41,337 bases of DNA. It comes from CAYYJM01 sp964471755. GTDB taxonomy: Bacteria > Planctomycetota > Planctomycetia > Gemmatales > Gemmataceae. A model generated the notes under the pieces. That model ran no database searches, was not told where the DNA came from, and saw only the letters and a list, made by a program, of their open reading frames with translations. Every line of letters starts with the position of its first letter. Position 1 is the stretch's first letter. This document shows positions 1 through 8,467 of this stretch, in pieces. Position numbers and translations under genes: made by a program. Location: positions 1-41,337 of the forward strand of contig CAYYJM010000021.1 in the NCBI GenBank assembly GCA_964471755.1. The letters run 5' to 3'.

Positions 1-9
1 TGAAGAACC

Positions 10-35
10 GGCGGGCTAACGCCGCGCCGCTCGCC
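10..35. repeat. Degenerate copy of a GCTAACGCC/GCTCGCC repeat
   Basis: This stretch contains GGGCTAACGCC followed shortly by CGCTCGCC. The same two blocks form the right arm of the perfect inverted repeat at 18318-18345, with a one-base difference in the spacer. It lies just beyond the 3' end of the minus-strand hydrolase gene that ends at 66. It is probably a degenerate copy of a dispersed intergenic repeat. The full extent cannot be judged because the window starts here. Confidence 0.5.
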
Positions 36-65
36 AGCACTGCCAGCTGACTTATCGGGGTGTCG

Positions 66-1382
66 TTACTTCCCCGCGATCCGCAGCTGGGTCGAGAGGA
101 AGTACGGCATCCCGTCGATCTCGTATTCCAGCTCCGCGAAGAAGACGATGTAGCCCTCCGCCGGCGTCTTCAGGTCGATGTGCAGACTCTTGCCGTCCAC
201 CTTCACGGGGGTCGCGGTCCAGGTCGCCTGGCGGAAGTCGCGGGTCGGAGCCGTCGCCGACCAGAACCGGGCCGCCTTCGGCACGGTGTCTGTCTCAACT
301 TCCAGGTGCATCGCGGGGTTCTTCCCCTCGTGCTTCCATTTCACCTTCGGCATCGGAATGTCGTGGATGATGTGCCGGGCGAACGCCGCCTGCGTGTTGA
401 GCGCACGCGTCAGGTCCGGCAGCGGATTCGCCGGGTCCTTCTGCTGCAAATTGTGACCGGCGTTCGGGACGTAGAGAACCCACTTGTCGCCGGGGATGTC
501 GTTCCAGTAGAGGTTCAGAGCGTCCTGCGTCCAGTACGGATCGTTCGTGCCATTGATCAGCAGCTTCGGCTGCTTGTAGCGGTCCCGGTAGTGCCACGGA
601 TCGATGAACGACCAGAGACGCTTCGCCTCGGGCGTGTCGGGAATGGGCACGAGCTTGGCCCGCGTGTAGTCGGCGATCTGCTCGCTGTACGCACCGTACG
701 ACTTCAGTTGATGGTCCATCTGATCGGTCATGCGCAGCGTGTCGATGACCAGCGGCAGGAACGCCTTGACGCGCGGATCGGCCGCCGCCGTCAGCCAGGT
801 CGTCCAGCCCCGTTTCGACGCCCCGGCGACGACGAAGTTCGTCACCTCCGTCTTCCACTCCTGCTTCGCGAACGCCTGGAGCGTGTCCATCGCCCGGACC
901 AGGCTCTTGACCATCGGAAAGAGCAACGGCCAGGACTCGTCCTTCGTCTTCAGATAGCGAAGGAACGTCTCGGCGATGAGCGCGTCTTCTTTCTTGCCGT
1001 CGAACAGTGGCTGCTTCGGGATGCCGAAGAGGAAGGCGACCGGGGCCTTCATCTTCGTGGCCAGTTCCATGCCGAACGTGCCGCGTTTGGGGTTGATCGA
1101 ACCGCCCTGGTTCCAGAGGAACATCGTCGCCGTCGGCTTGACGCCCTTCGGCAGGTAGACCTGGAGATCGTGGTCCCACGGGATGTCGTGCCATACCTGC
1201 GACACCAGGTGCAGGGTGTAGACGGTTCCCTGGTTGGTTTCCGTCGTCCTGAGCAGTTTCCAGGTGAAGGCGTCATCAGGTTTCTTGACGTACTCGTCCA
1301 GGCCGGCCGAGGCGGTGTTCGCGAAAACGAACAGGCCCAGCACGGCCAGCGTGAGGCCGGCGAACGGTCGAAGCATGCGCAT
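66..1382 (-). CDS. PhoPQ-activated pathogenicity-related (PqaA-like) secreted hydrolase
   Basis: The 438-residue product starts with a hydrophobic signal peptide ending near ANTASA (residue 26), so it is probably exported. It reads as the PqaA family (PF10142), an alpha/beta-hydrolase-like family. Diagnostic features are the GASKRGWTTWL motif (about residues 187-197), with S189 in the nucleophile position, the NGTNDPYW loop (D281) and NAGH (H310), which fit a Ser-Asp-His triad. The substrate is unknown; in planctomycetes the family is usually an uncharacterised secreted hydrolase. The ATG at 1382 follows a GAGGGA element and comes 60 bases after the PQQ-propeller gene, so it may be the last gene of the 6141-66 run. 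The family call is firm, the enzymatic role is not. Confidence 0.85.
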   Translation of the reverse strand: MRMLRPFAGLTLAVLGLFVFANTASAGLDEYVKKPDDAFTWKLLRTTETNQGTVYTLHLVSQVWHDIPWDHDLQVYLPKGVKPTATMFLWNQGGSINPKRGTFGMELATKMKAPVAFLFGIPKQPLFDGKKEDALIAETFLRYLKTKDESWPLLFPMVKSLVRAMDTLQAFAKQEWKTEVTNFVVAGASKRGWTTWLTAAADPRVKAFLPLVIDTLRMTDQMDHQLKSYGAYSEQIADYTRAKLVPIPDTPEAKRLWSFIDPWHYRDRYKQPKLLINGTNDPYWTQDALNLYWNDIPGDKWVLYVPNAGHNLQQKDPANPLPDLTRALNTQAAFARHIIHDIPMPKVKWKHEGKNPAMHLEVETDTVPKAARFWSATAPTRDFRQATWTATPVKVDGKSLHIDLKTPAEGYIVFFAELEYEIDGMPYFLSTQLRIAGK

Positions 1383-1442
1383 GAAGCGGTCCCTCGATGA
1401 TGGATCACGGGCGGATCAGCGATATCCTACCGGAATCGGTCG

Positions 1443-2657
1443 TCAGGGTCGCGGTTCAATGATCGCGTAGAGATGCTTCTCGCCGCGCAGGTAGAGGACG
1501 CCCTCGACCAGGGCCGGCGAGGCGCGCACCTCCTCGCCAAGCGGGTTGCTCGCCAGTTCCTCATACTTGCGGCCCGCCCGGATGACCCGTGTCGTGCCCG
1601 TCTCGTCCGTCCAGTAGAGTCGGCCGGCGACGGCCAGGGGCGAGGCGAGGAACTTGCCGTCGAGCCGCTCGCGGTAGACTTCCCGGCCCGTGGCCAGTTC
1701 GACGCACAGCAGCAGGCCCGTCTCGTGAGGCAGATAGAGGAGATCGCCCCAGACGACCGGCGAGCAGATGTACGGCCCACCGTTCCGCTTCTTCCAGAGG
1801 AGTCGCTTCCCCTCGGGCTTGCCCGGCTCGATCGCCAGGACTGGGCCGTTGCGGCCCGATGCGGCGATGACCACCGCGCCCGCCCGGATCGGCGACGGAG
1901 CCACCCAGGTTTCCAGGCCCGCCACGCTCCACAGGAGTTTGCCGGTCGCGGGATCATGGGAACGCACGCCGTTGTCTCCCGCGATGATCAGCTCGTGACG
2001 GTCCGATGTCATCGGCATGATGAGCGGCGTCGCCCAGCTCCGGCCCTGTTCGCGGCGCTCGGCCTTCCACACCTCCTTGCCCGTGGCCAGGTCGAGCGCG
2101 ACGAGGTACGAAGCGAAGGACGTGAACCGGTCGCCGTCATGGTCGCAGGTCAGAAAGACGCGGCCGCCGTGCAGCATGGGCGACGACGCCAGGCCCAGCT
2201 CGCAGTCGAACCCGCCAAGGGGCTTGTGCCATAGAAGCCGGCCGTCACGATCGAGACAGACGACGCCGGCATTGCCGAGGAAGGCGACGACGTGCCTGCC
2301 ATCGGTCGCCGGCGTCGGTGCGGCATGGCCGGTCAGGGCCGACGAGCGTTCGGGGTCCGCGTCACGGAATTCACGCTGCCAGAGGAGCTTGCCCGTCGCC
2401 GCGTCCAGGGCGAGGACGACGCGGCGAGCCCCCTTCTCGTGGGCAGCCGTCAGGTAGATCCGGCCATCCGCGATGGCCGGCGACGACGCTCCCTCGCCAG
2501 GCAGGGCCGTCTTCCAGCGGACGTTCTTCGTCGCGCTCCAGGTGAGCGGAGCCGATTTCTCGTCCGAGACGCCGCTGCCGGTCGGGCCGCGCCAGCCGGG
2601 CCAGTCGCCTGCCATCGTGATGCTCGCGGTCAGCACCAGCAGTGCGATGACACGCAT
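1443..2657 (-). CDS. PQQ-type beta-propeller (outer membrane protein assembly-like) secreted protein
   Basis: The 404-residue protein has a short signal peptide (MRVIALLVLTASITMAGDW) and then 'WPGWRGPTGSG', the usual opening of planctomycete PQQ-binding-like propeller proteins. Repeated blades of the form 'LDAATGKLLW', 'LDLATGKEVW', 'HDPATGKLLW' and 'VELATGREVY' show a seven- or eight-bladed fold (PF13360). In this lineage the fold serves as a scaffold and is not evidence of PQQ-dependent dehydrogenase activity; no catalytic Asp or disulfide signature was recognised. The start has a GGAG element six bases upstream and lies three bases after the TIGR03067 gene stop, so the two are almost certainly co-transcribed. 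Confidence 0.85.
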   Translation of the reverse strand: MRVIALLVLTASITMAGDWPGWRGPTGSGVSDEKSAPLTWSATKNVRWKTALPGEGASSPAIADGRIYLTAAHEKGARRVVLALDAATGKLLWQREFRDADPERSSALTGHAAPTPATDGRHVVAFLGNAGVVCLDRDGRLLWHKPLGGFDCELGLASSPMLHGGRVFLTCDHDGDRFTSFASYLVALDLATGKEVWKAERREQGRSWATPLIMPMTSDRHELIIAGDNGVRSHDPATGKLLWSVAGLETWVAPSPIRAGAVVIAASGRNGPVLAIEPGKPEGKRLLWKKRNGGPYICSPVVWGDLLYLPHETGLLLCVELATGREVYRERLDGKFLASPLAVAGRLYWTDETGTTRVIRAGRKYEELASNPLGEEVRASPALVEGVLYLRGEKHLYAIIEPRP

Positions 2658-2660
2658 GCG

Positions 2661-3065
2661 TCACTCCGCTCGACGAAGGGTGATCAGAATCCGACCGGAG
2701 CCGGCCCGCGCGGACAGGTCCGTCGGAGGTTCGAGGCCGGGCTCACGCGGCAGACAGATCCGGAGCAGATCGCCCGAGACGAAGTAGATGCCGACGAACG
2801 GACGATCCGCCTTGCTGCCGCTGCGCGGGGTGATCGCCAGGACACGCAGGTTCGGCTCGACCCCGGCCTTGCACTCCAGAACGGCGTCGCCGTCACGGAG
2901 TCGCAGGCTGCCGGCGTCGATCTCGATGCGCAGATCACGATGCCGGGCCTCCGGGATCGTCACGCCCTCGACCATCTCGGCGGTGATGCGCCACCGGCCA
3001 TGCAGGCTGGCCGGCACCGGCCCCTCCGGTGGGGCCGCGGCCAGGAGCGTCAGCAGGAGCAGCAT
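2661..3065 (-). CDS. TIGR03067-type secreted lipocalin-like domain protein
   Basis: A small protein of about 134 residues with a very short hydrophobic leader (LLLLTLLAAAPP). 'LHGRWRITAEMVEG' near the N-terminus and 'VGIYFVSGDLLRICLP' with 'GRILITLRR' near the C-terminus match the TIGR03067 planctomycete family, where the usual form is 'LQGTWxVVS' and 'YxLDGDxLxLC'. Function is unknown. I prefer the ATG at 3065 to the GTG at 3071: the GAGG overlapping the upstream stop is then five bases from the start. The gene sits between the CxxCH/HEAT gene and the PQQ propeller with almost no spacing, so translation is probably coupled. Confidence 0.75.
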   Translation of the reverse strand: MLLLLTLLAAAPPEGPVPASLHGRWRITAEMVEGVTIPEARHRDLRIEIDAGSLRLRDGDAVLECKAGVEPNLRVLAITPRSGSKADRPFVGIYFVSGDLLRICLPREPGLEPPTDLSARAGSGRILITLRRAE

Positions 3066-3072
3066 CGCCACC

Positions 3073-6000
3073 TCATTTCAGCCCCTTCAGGAACGCCAGC
3101 AGGTCAGCGATCTCCTGATGGCTCAACTGCTTGTCGAGCCCGGCCGGCATCAGCGAGGTTCGCGTCGGTTCGAGGCTCTCGATCGCTGACCGGGCCAGGG
3201 GCACCTCGTTCCGCTCGGCGTTGATCAGCGTCAGGCTCTCGGGCGTCTCGGCCGTGAGTAGACCGACCACCTGGCGGCCATCCTTGAGTGAAACCTGAAA
3301 TGTCTCGTAGCCGCGAACGATGCTGACGCTCGGCAGGAGAATCGCTTCGAGCAGATCGCGCTCGGTGCGGATGGTGCCGATCTTCGACAGATTCGGCCCG
3401 ATCGCTCCGCCCTGGCCGTTGACCGTGTGGCACGCCGAGCAGACGGCCTTCGCTCCGTAGAAGACGCTCCGGCCGCGTCGGCCCTCGCCGGTCGGTAGCG
3501 TCTTCTCCAGATCGCTCAGGCGAGCGAGTTGCTCCTTGGCCTCGCCGAGGATGCGATCGAAGAGCGGCCCGGCGGCCGACTTCACGGCGGGTGGGAAGTT
3601 CGCCAGCGTCTTCGTGAGACGACCGGGTGTCACCGCCGTGAGGCCGGCGGCTTTCTCCAGGGATGCGACGAGACGCTTGCCGGTCGTGTCGTCGCTCGAC
3701 GGCTCGAAGGCAGCCAGGATCGGCGGCAGTTCCAGCGGGCCGAGCTTCGGCAGATCGTCGCATAGCGTCTGGCGTTGTGCCTCGCTCAGGGCCAGTACTC
3801 CGAGAGCCTGGGCGGCACTGAGTCGCTCCAGCGGCGGCCGGGATTCGGCCAGCCGAGAACGGAGGAACGCGAACGCCTCGGCCGGCACCGGCTTCAATCG
3901 GGTGCCGAGCGTCGCCAGGGCCAGGGTGCGCAGTTCGCCCTCGATCTTGTTGCTGCCGGCGATGGCTGACAGCAGGTCGTCACAGACATCGAGGTTGCGG
4001 GCCCGGATGGCCGTGGCCGCCGACCAGCGGAGCGGGACCGCGCCGCTCCCCAGCAGACGACGCAGGCCCGGCACCCAGGCAGGCGGCGTCTTCGCCAGCG
4101 TGAGTCGGGCGATCTCTTCGAGCAGGAGCCGACTGCGGGCGTCGGCCAGCTTCTCGTTCATCAGGAGTCGGCCGATCAGTTCTTGCATCGGCGGCGTGGC
4201 GGCGAGGCGAGCGATGGCCGAACGCAAGGCCGGAGCTGGCACACGGTCGCCCGTGAACGCCTTCTCGACCCAGCCGACGAGTTCGCCGGCCCATTCCGGC
4301 CGCGCGGTCGCCAGGTCGAGCGCGGCCGTCCGCAGGTTCGCGTCGGCGCTCTCCAGCCGGGGCAGCACGTCGGCTGGTTTCAGGGACGCCGGGTCGATCC
4401 GATCCAGGGCGACCAGCACGCCCTTCTGCACGGCGGCATTCTGGCTGTCGAGTCCCTTCCGTGTCGCCTCGATGTCACCGAGTTGCATCAGGGCGTAGAT
4501 CAGGGAGTGTTCGAGGATGCGATCGCTGGCCGACTCCAGACCGCGAATCAGGGCCGGAACCGCGGCCTTGTCGCCGATCCGACCCAGGGCGACGGCCGCC
4601 TCACGCCGTTCGGGTGGAGTCCCCTTCACGACGCGCTCTTGCAGAACGTCTCGGGCCGGAGCGTACCGATTGAGGCCAGCCACGCGTACGGCCACCTGAC
4701 GAACCGAGACGCTGGCATCGTGGAGCGCCTCGGCCGCGGCCGACCGGGCCCGGGCCGTGTCAATCCCGGCCAGGGTCCAGAGGGCGTCGCGCCGGACGGC
4801 CTCGTTCGGGTGTTTCGCCAGGATCTGCCCCAGTGTTAGGATGGCGTCATCGCCGCGTTCGCGCAGGGCCTGGATGGCCCGATCGCGCACCACGGGCCGA
4901 CCATCTTCCAGGCGGCGAGCCAGGTCGGCGAGAGACGCTTTGTCCCAGGCCAGTTTCGCACCACGCGGATCGTCGATCCGTGGAGCGTCGGCCTTGCGGA
5001 CACGCCAGATACTGCCCGGAATCTCCGGCTTGGCGATCTGCGAGGTCGGGCAGCCGATGCGGAACCAGCCGCCGGTGTCGATCACCAGCAGCGAGCCGTC
5101 GGCGTCCTCCAGCACGTCCGTCGCGTGGAAGTCGGGGTTGGTCGAGGTGAGGAAATCTTCCACCTTGCCAGTGAACGTCGAGCCGCTCCGCTCCAGGATG
5201 ACGCGAACGACCTTGTGGGTGTTGAACTGACAGAGGAAGAGGTTACCCCGGAACGCAGCGCCGAACGCGGAGCCACGATAACGGCACATGCCGGCCGGGG
5301 CGACCCAGCCCAGCTCGACGGCTGGCGGGAGCAGTGGCCCGGTTGTCTTGAACTCGCCGAGAACGGGCTGATAGTGCGGAAAGACGCCCCCCTCGATGGC
5401 GTGGAGCAGCACGTCCATGCGGGCCGGCGACGACTGGAAGAGATCGACACAGGCGATCGGTTCGCCCTCGTCGGTGAAGACGACCTCGACCGGATTGTCC
5501 ATGCCGCCGCCGCAGACGTACTCGACCTCGCGGCCGTCCGGTCGGCAGCGGAAGATGCGGGCGGCCTTTCCCTTCAGGGTGTGTCCTTCCCGGGTGACAA
5601 TCTCATGTCCATGCCGACCGTCGCACCAGTAGAGTCGGCCATCGGGGCCGAGGAACGGCCCGTGCGTGTCGGCGGCGTTGCCAGTGAAGTCGAACTTCGT
5701 CACCAGTTCGGTGCGACCCTGTTCCTTGCCGGTGTGCTTCGGGTCGTCGAACTTCCAGACGCTGGGCGGCGAGCAGGTGTAGAGGCTGCCGCCGAGCCAG
5801 AGAGCCCCCTGCGGGAAGGTCAGCTGGTCGGCAAACGTGGAGTGGTCATCGAAGCGGCCGTCGCCGTTGCTATCGACGAGACGGTGGACGGTCGAGGGGA
5901 GTTTCTTGAGCAGTTCGGCGGCCCGGCTGTTGGTGCCGATGTTCTCGGCGACGAAAAGTCGGCCGGCCTCGTCGAAGCCGGCCATGGTCGGGTGCAAGAC

Positions 6001-6141
6001 GAGCGGCGGCCCGGCGACCTTCTCGGCGATGAACCCGGGCGGCAGCGTGAACGGCGGCACGTCCTTCGGTGCGGGTTTTTCCTGCGCGAGCAGAGCAGTC
6101 AACGACGCGAGCAACAGCGACAGGCCGAGAACGCGAATCAT
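3073..6141 (-). CDS. PVC-type CxxCH heme-binding protein with membrane-bound-dehydrogenase propeller and HEAT repeats
   Basis: The 1022-residue secreted protein begins MIRVLGLSLLLASLTALLAQ. I set the start at 6141, where GGAGG lies seven bases upstream, rather than 34 codons earlier, because only this start leads directly into the signal peptide. Residues of about 30-400 form a TIGR02604 propeller ('FAPDGRLFVAENIG'-like text, WCDGRHGHE, GGGMDNPVEVVF). About 420-790 is a run of helical HEAT-like repeats (VRRDALWTLAGID, RREAAVALGRIGD). The C-terminus carries a TIGR02603 cytochrome c-like domain with C901-S-A-C904-H905 and GPNLSKIG. These proteins are thought to be periplasmic electron-transfer or sugar-oxidising enzymes. 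The substrate is unknown. Confidence 0.88.
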   Translation of the reverse strand: MIRVLGLSLLLASLTALLAQEKPAPKDVPPFTLPPGFIAEKVAGPPLVLHPTMAGFDEAGRLFVAENIGTNSRAAELLKKLPSTVHRLVDSNGDGRFDDHSTFADQLTFPQGALWLGGSLYTCSPPSVWKFDDPKHTGKEQGRTELVTKFDFTGNAADTHGPFLGPDGRLYWCDGRHGHEIVTREGHTLKGKAARIFRCRPDGREVEYVCGGGMDNPVEVVFTDEGEPIACVDLFQSSPARMDVLLHAIEGGVFPHYQPVLGEFKTTGPLLPPAVELGWVAPAGMCRYRGSAFGAAFRGNLFLCQFNTHKVVRVILERSGSTFTGKVEDFLTSTNPDFHATDVLEDADGSLLVIDTGGWFRIGCPTSQIAKPEIPGSIWRVRKADAPRIDDPRGAKLAWDKASLADLARRLEDGRPVVRDRAIQALRERGDDAILTLGQILAKHPNEAVRRDALWTLAGIDTARARSAAAEALHDASVSVRQVAVRVAGLNRYAPARDVLQERVVKGTPPERREAAVALGRIGDKAAVPALIRGLESASDRILEHSLIYALMQLGDIEATRKGLDSQNAAVQKGVLVALDRIDPASLKPADVLPRLESADANLRTAALDLATARPEWAGELVGWVEKAFTGDRVPAPALRSAIARLAATPPMQELIGRLLMNEKLADARSRLLLEEIARLTLAKTPPAWVPGLRRLLGSGAVPLRWSAATAIRARNLDVCDDLLSAIAGSNKIEGELRTLALATLGTRLKPVPAEAFAFLRSRLAESRPPLERLSAAQALGVLALSEAQRQTLCDDLPKLGPLELPPILAAFEPSSDDTTGKRLVASLEKAAGLTAVTPGRLTKTLANFPPAVKSAAGPLFDRILGEAKEQLARLSDLEKTLPTGEGRRGRSVFYGAKAVCSACHTVNGQGGAIGPNLSKIGTIRTERDLLEAILLPSVSIVRGYETFQVSLKDGRQVVGLLTAETPESLTLINAERNEVPLARSAIESLEPTRTSLMPAGLDKQLSHQEIADLLAFLKGLK

Positions 6142-6239
6142 GGCGGAGCCTCCACCGGGAGAAGATCGACAGGCACACTGTACGGCAAGCGGCGGAGGCT
6201 TCGCCAGAATATTCGGATCCCCCCGCCACCGACCCCGCG

Positions 6240-6731
6240 TCATCCCGACGAACCGGCCCCCGCCATCGTGTCGAACAGGGTGGGTTGGGCCGTCTGTTGC
6301 CGCTGGTATCCCTCATCAACCGGCAGGTCCTCTCCCCGAGCCGCGGACGTGGCGAGGACATCGCATCGTTCATTCTCCACATTGCCGGTGTGACCGCGAA
6401 CCCAGATGAACTCGACCTCGTGCTGCCGACAAAGAGCGAGCAGCCGTCGCCAGAGATCTCGGTTCGCGGCCGCTCCCGAGACGCCACGAGCCATGCCATC
6501 GACGAGGTAGCGAGCGTCGCTGTACAGAGTGACGTGGCAGGAGCGTTTCAGCGCCTCCAGAGCGTGGATGGCGGCCAGCAGTTCCATTCGGTTGTTGGTC
6601 GTGTGAGCGTAGCCACCGGACAGCTCGCGTCGGTGTTCGCCCAGGAGCAGAACGGCCGCGAACCCGCCCGGGCCGGGATTGCCCAGGCACGCTCCGTCAG
6701 TGTAGATGACCACGTTTGCGAGGTCGTTCAT
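6240..6731 (-). CDS. rnhA: Ribonuclease HI
   Basis: The 163-residue protein is a complete RNase HI, which cleaves the RNA strand of RNA-DNA hybrids (Okazaki primers, R-loops) in the cytoplasm. The acidic metal-binding residues are present: D12 in YTDGACLGNPGPGG, E50 in TNNRMELLA, D72 in YSDARYLVDG and D124 in NERCDVLA, with H114 in VRGHTGN. The basic handle loop is somewhat shorter and less basic than in E. coli ('ARGVSGAAANRDLW'). A tail of about 35 residues follows the core. It lies 98 bases upstream of the corrected start of the CxxCH/HEAT gene and diverges from the DUF1501 gene across a 252-base gap. Confidence 0.95.
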   Translation of the reverse strand: MNDLANVVIYTDGACLGNPGPGGFAAVLLLGEHRRELSGGYAHTTNNRMELLAAIHALEALKRSCHVTLYSDARYLVDGMARGVSGAAANRDLWRRLLALCRQHEVEFIWVRGHTGNVENERCDVLATSAARGEDLPVDEGYQRQQTAQPTLFDTMAGAGSSG

Positions 6732-6983
6732 GAGGCAACCGCCTGTTGCGCGTCCGGTCAGGGGAGATGGGGAAAGTGTAGCAAGCGACCTGATCGAAGG
6801 TCCACTCTTTTTTGTCGAGGACTGATCTGCTTTTCTCCGGCCCGGCGCTTGACGGGCCGGAGGCTGCCGGGGTAGGCTTGGTTATGGCTACCGTTTTCGG
6901 GACCCTCACCCGGGACTGCCGGCTTCCTGCCTCCCGTCGGCTTCCGTCCCGCGGAGACCGAGAGTCCTCACGAGGACCTGTCC
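6732..6983. other. Divergent intergenic region between rnhA and a DUF1501 gene
   Basis: This 252-base region must hold the start signals of both divergent genes. Near the plus-strand gene, TTGACG at about 6849 and a TAGGCT-like hexamer 18 bases on are a weak sigma-70-type candidate. A GAGGA seven bases before the ATG at 6984 is a clear ribosome-binding site. No strong palindrome, RNA gene or short ORF with good signals was seen. Confidence 0.4.
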
Positions 6984-8288
6984 ATGTTTCCGCTCTTCAG
7001 TTCCCGCAAGGCCGGCCAGTGCGATGGCACGAACCGCCGTGACTTCCTCAAGATCGGGGCCCTGGGACTGGGCGGCCTGACACTGGCCGACCTGCTCCGC
7101 TCACGAGCCCGGGCTCGCGCCACGGGCCAGACCACACGCTCGACCTCCGTCGTCTGGCTCTGGCTGGGCGGCGGGCCAACCCACGTCGAAACCTTCGACC
7201 CGAAGATGTCGGCCCCGGCCGAGTTCCGCAGCACCGTCGGCGCGGTCCAGACCAACGTTCCCGGCATCGAACTCGGCGGCGTCTTCGACCGCATGGCCGA
7301 GCGGATGGACCGGCTGGCGGTCGTCCGTTCGTTCGCGCATCGCAACTCGGGCCACGGCGGCGGCACCCACTGGGTGATGACCGGCTACGACTTCCCGCCG
7401 GCCGACAACGGCCAGGCCCCGGTCAAGCCCGGCCTCGGCTCGATCCTGTCACGCCACCGTGGAGCGAACAACCCACAGACTGGCCTGCCGACCTACGTCC
7501 GTCTCAACGGCATTCTCGGTGACGGCCCGGCCTGGCTCGGCTCGGCCTATGCTCCGTTCGATACCAGCGGCAGCGCCCGCGCCAACATGAACCTGAAGAC
7601 GACGATCGAGGGACTGTCCGATCGTCGCGCCCTGCTGAAGGAGTTCGACGATTTCAACCGCGAGGCGGACCGGAGCGGTCTGGTCGCTGGTCTGGACGCG
7701 TTCGACGCTCAGGCTTTCGATCTGATCCAGAGCAAGGCTCGCGAGACGTTCGATGTCAAGCGGGAGGAACCGCGTGTCGCCGACCGATACGGCAACGGTC
7801 TGGGTCGGCAACTGCTGCTGGCCCGGCGACTGGTCGAGGCCGGCGTCGGCTTCGTCACGGTGCAGTTCGGCGGCTGGGACATGCACGGCAAGATCGCCGA
7901 TGGGATGAAGAACCTCGGCAAGCAGGTCGATCACGCCGTCAGCGCGTTTCTGGACGACGTGCGTGATCGGGGGATGGATCAGGACGTGCTGCTGGTCATC
8001 ACGGGCGAGTTCGGTCGGACGCCGCGTGTCAATGGCGGAGCGGGCCGCGATCACTGGGCACCGCTCTCGACACTGGCCCTGGCCGGTGGCGGCCTGCGGA
8101 TGGGCCAGGCGATCGGTCAGTCGAGCGAGCGGGCCGAGCATCCCAAGACGACGCCGATCACGCCGCAAGACCTGATGGCGACGGTATTCCACGTCCTCGG
8201 CATGCCGCAGGACCTGCACTACAACGACCCGAGCGGCCGGCCGACGCCGATGATCAACGGCGGCAAGCCGATCGCGGAACTGATCTGA
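6984..8288 (+). CDS. DUF1501 domain-containing protein (sulfatase-like fold), Tat-exported
   Basis: The 434-residue protein opens with a twin-arginine motif, NRRDFLKIGALGLGGLTLADLL (about residues 17-38), so it is probably folded before export. The body matches DUF1501 (PF07394), related to the alkaline phosphatase/sulfatase superfamily: 'VVWLWLGGGPTHVETFDPK', 'RSFAHRNSGHGGGTHWVMTGY', 'FGGWDMHG', 'VLLVITGEFGRTPRVNGGAGRDHW' and a C-terminal 'DLMATVFHVLGM'. The asparagine, histidine and aspartate clusters could bind metal. Planctomycetes often encode these next to PSD1 proteins, but here no PSD1 gene adjoins and the gene appears single. A double hairpin follows the stop. Confidence 0.88.
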   Translation: MFPLFSSRKAGQCDGTNRRDFLKIGALGLGGLTLADLLRSRARARATGQTTRSTSVVWLWLGGGPTHVETFDPKMSAPAEFRSTVGAVQTNVPGIELGGVFDRMAERMDRLAVVRSFAHRNSGHGGGTHWVMTGYDFPPADNGQAPVKPGLGSILSRHRGANNPQTGLPTYVRLNGILGDGPAWLGSAYAPFDTSGSARANMNLKTTIEGLSDRRALLKEFDDFNREADRSGLVAGLDAFDAQAFDLIQSKARETFDVKREEPRVADRYGNGLGRQLLLARRLVEAGVGFVTVQFGGWDMHGKIADGMKNLGKQVDHAVSAFLDDVRDRGMDQDVLLVITGEFGRTPRVNGGAGRDHWAPLSTLALAGGGLRMGQAIGQSSERAEHPKTTPITPQDLMATVFHVLGMPQDLHYNDPSGRPTPMINGGKPIAELI

Positions 8289-8298
8289 GCGACACACG

Positions 8299-8369
8299 GG
8301 CCGGTTCGCCCCGGCCGTTGCCTGCTCCCCGAGGGCCGACCACCGCAAGGTGTCGGCTCTCGGTGTTTT
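8299..8369 (+). terminator. Tandem hairpin terminator after DUF1501
   Basis: The first hairpin has GGCCGG (8299-8304) pairing with CCGGCC (8311-8316). The second, at 8331-8361, pairs about 13 bases around a GCAA loop with one bulge, and TTTT follows at 8366-8369. This is a good intrinsic terminator on the plus strand. It separates the DUF1501 gene from the convergent STAS/RelE-like operon and may act for both. Confidence 0.6.
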
Positions 8370-8464
8370 CAGGGCGGGAAGCCGCCCCTGTTGATGGCGT
8401 GGTTGATGCCGTCGATTTCCCCCTTCGTGGAGCGGAGGGCGAGTTTGCCGGGGAGGTCGAACAT
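8369..8464 (-). CDS. Possible 31-residue small protein at the end of the STAS operon
   Basis: A 32-codon ORF (MFDLPGKLALR..., ending NRGGFPP) begins three bases after the stop of the 166-residue gene. A GAGGA element lies seven bases before its ATG, as good as any ribosome-binding site in this operon. The stop abuts the terminator region. There is no recognised family and the length is too short to judge by composition, so the ORF could be fortuitous. Spacing and the start signal are the only support. Confidence 0.4.
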   Translation of the reverse strand: MFDLPGKLALRSTKGEIDGINHAINRGGFPP

Positions 8465-8467
8465 TCG

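Noticed and set aside
60..1400. 446-codon plus-strand frame at the left edge
   Set aside because: Antisense to the PqaA-like gene, which has clear motifs and signal peptide.
6141..6243. 34-codon N-terminal extension of the CxxCH/HEAT protein
   Set aside because: No ribosome-binding site, and it would bury the signal peptide; the ATG at 6141 has GGAGG upstream.
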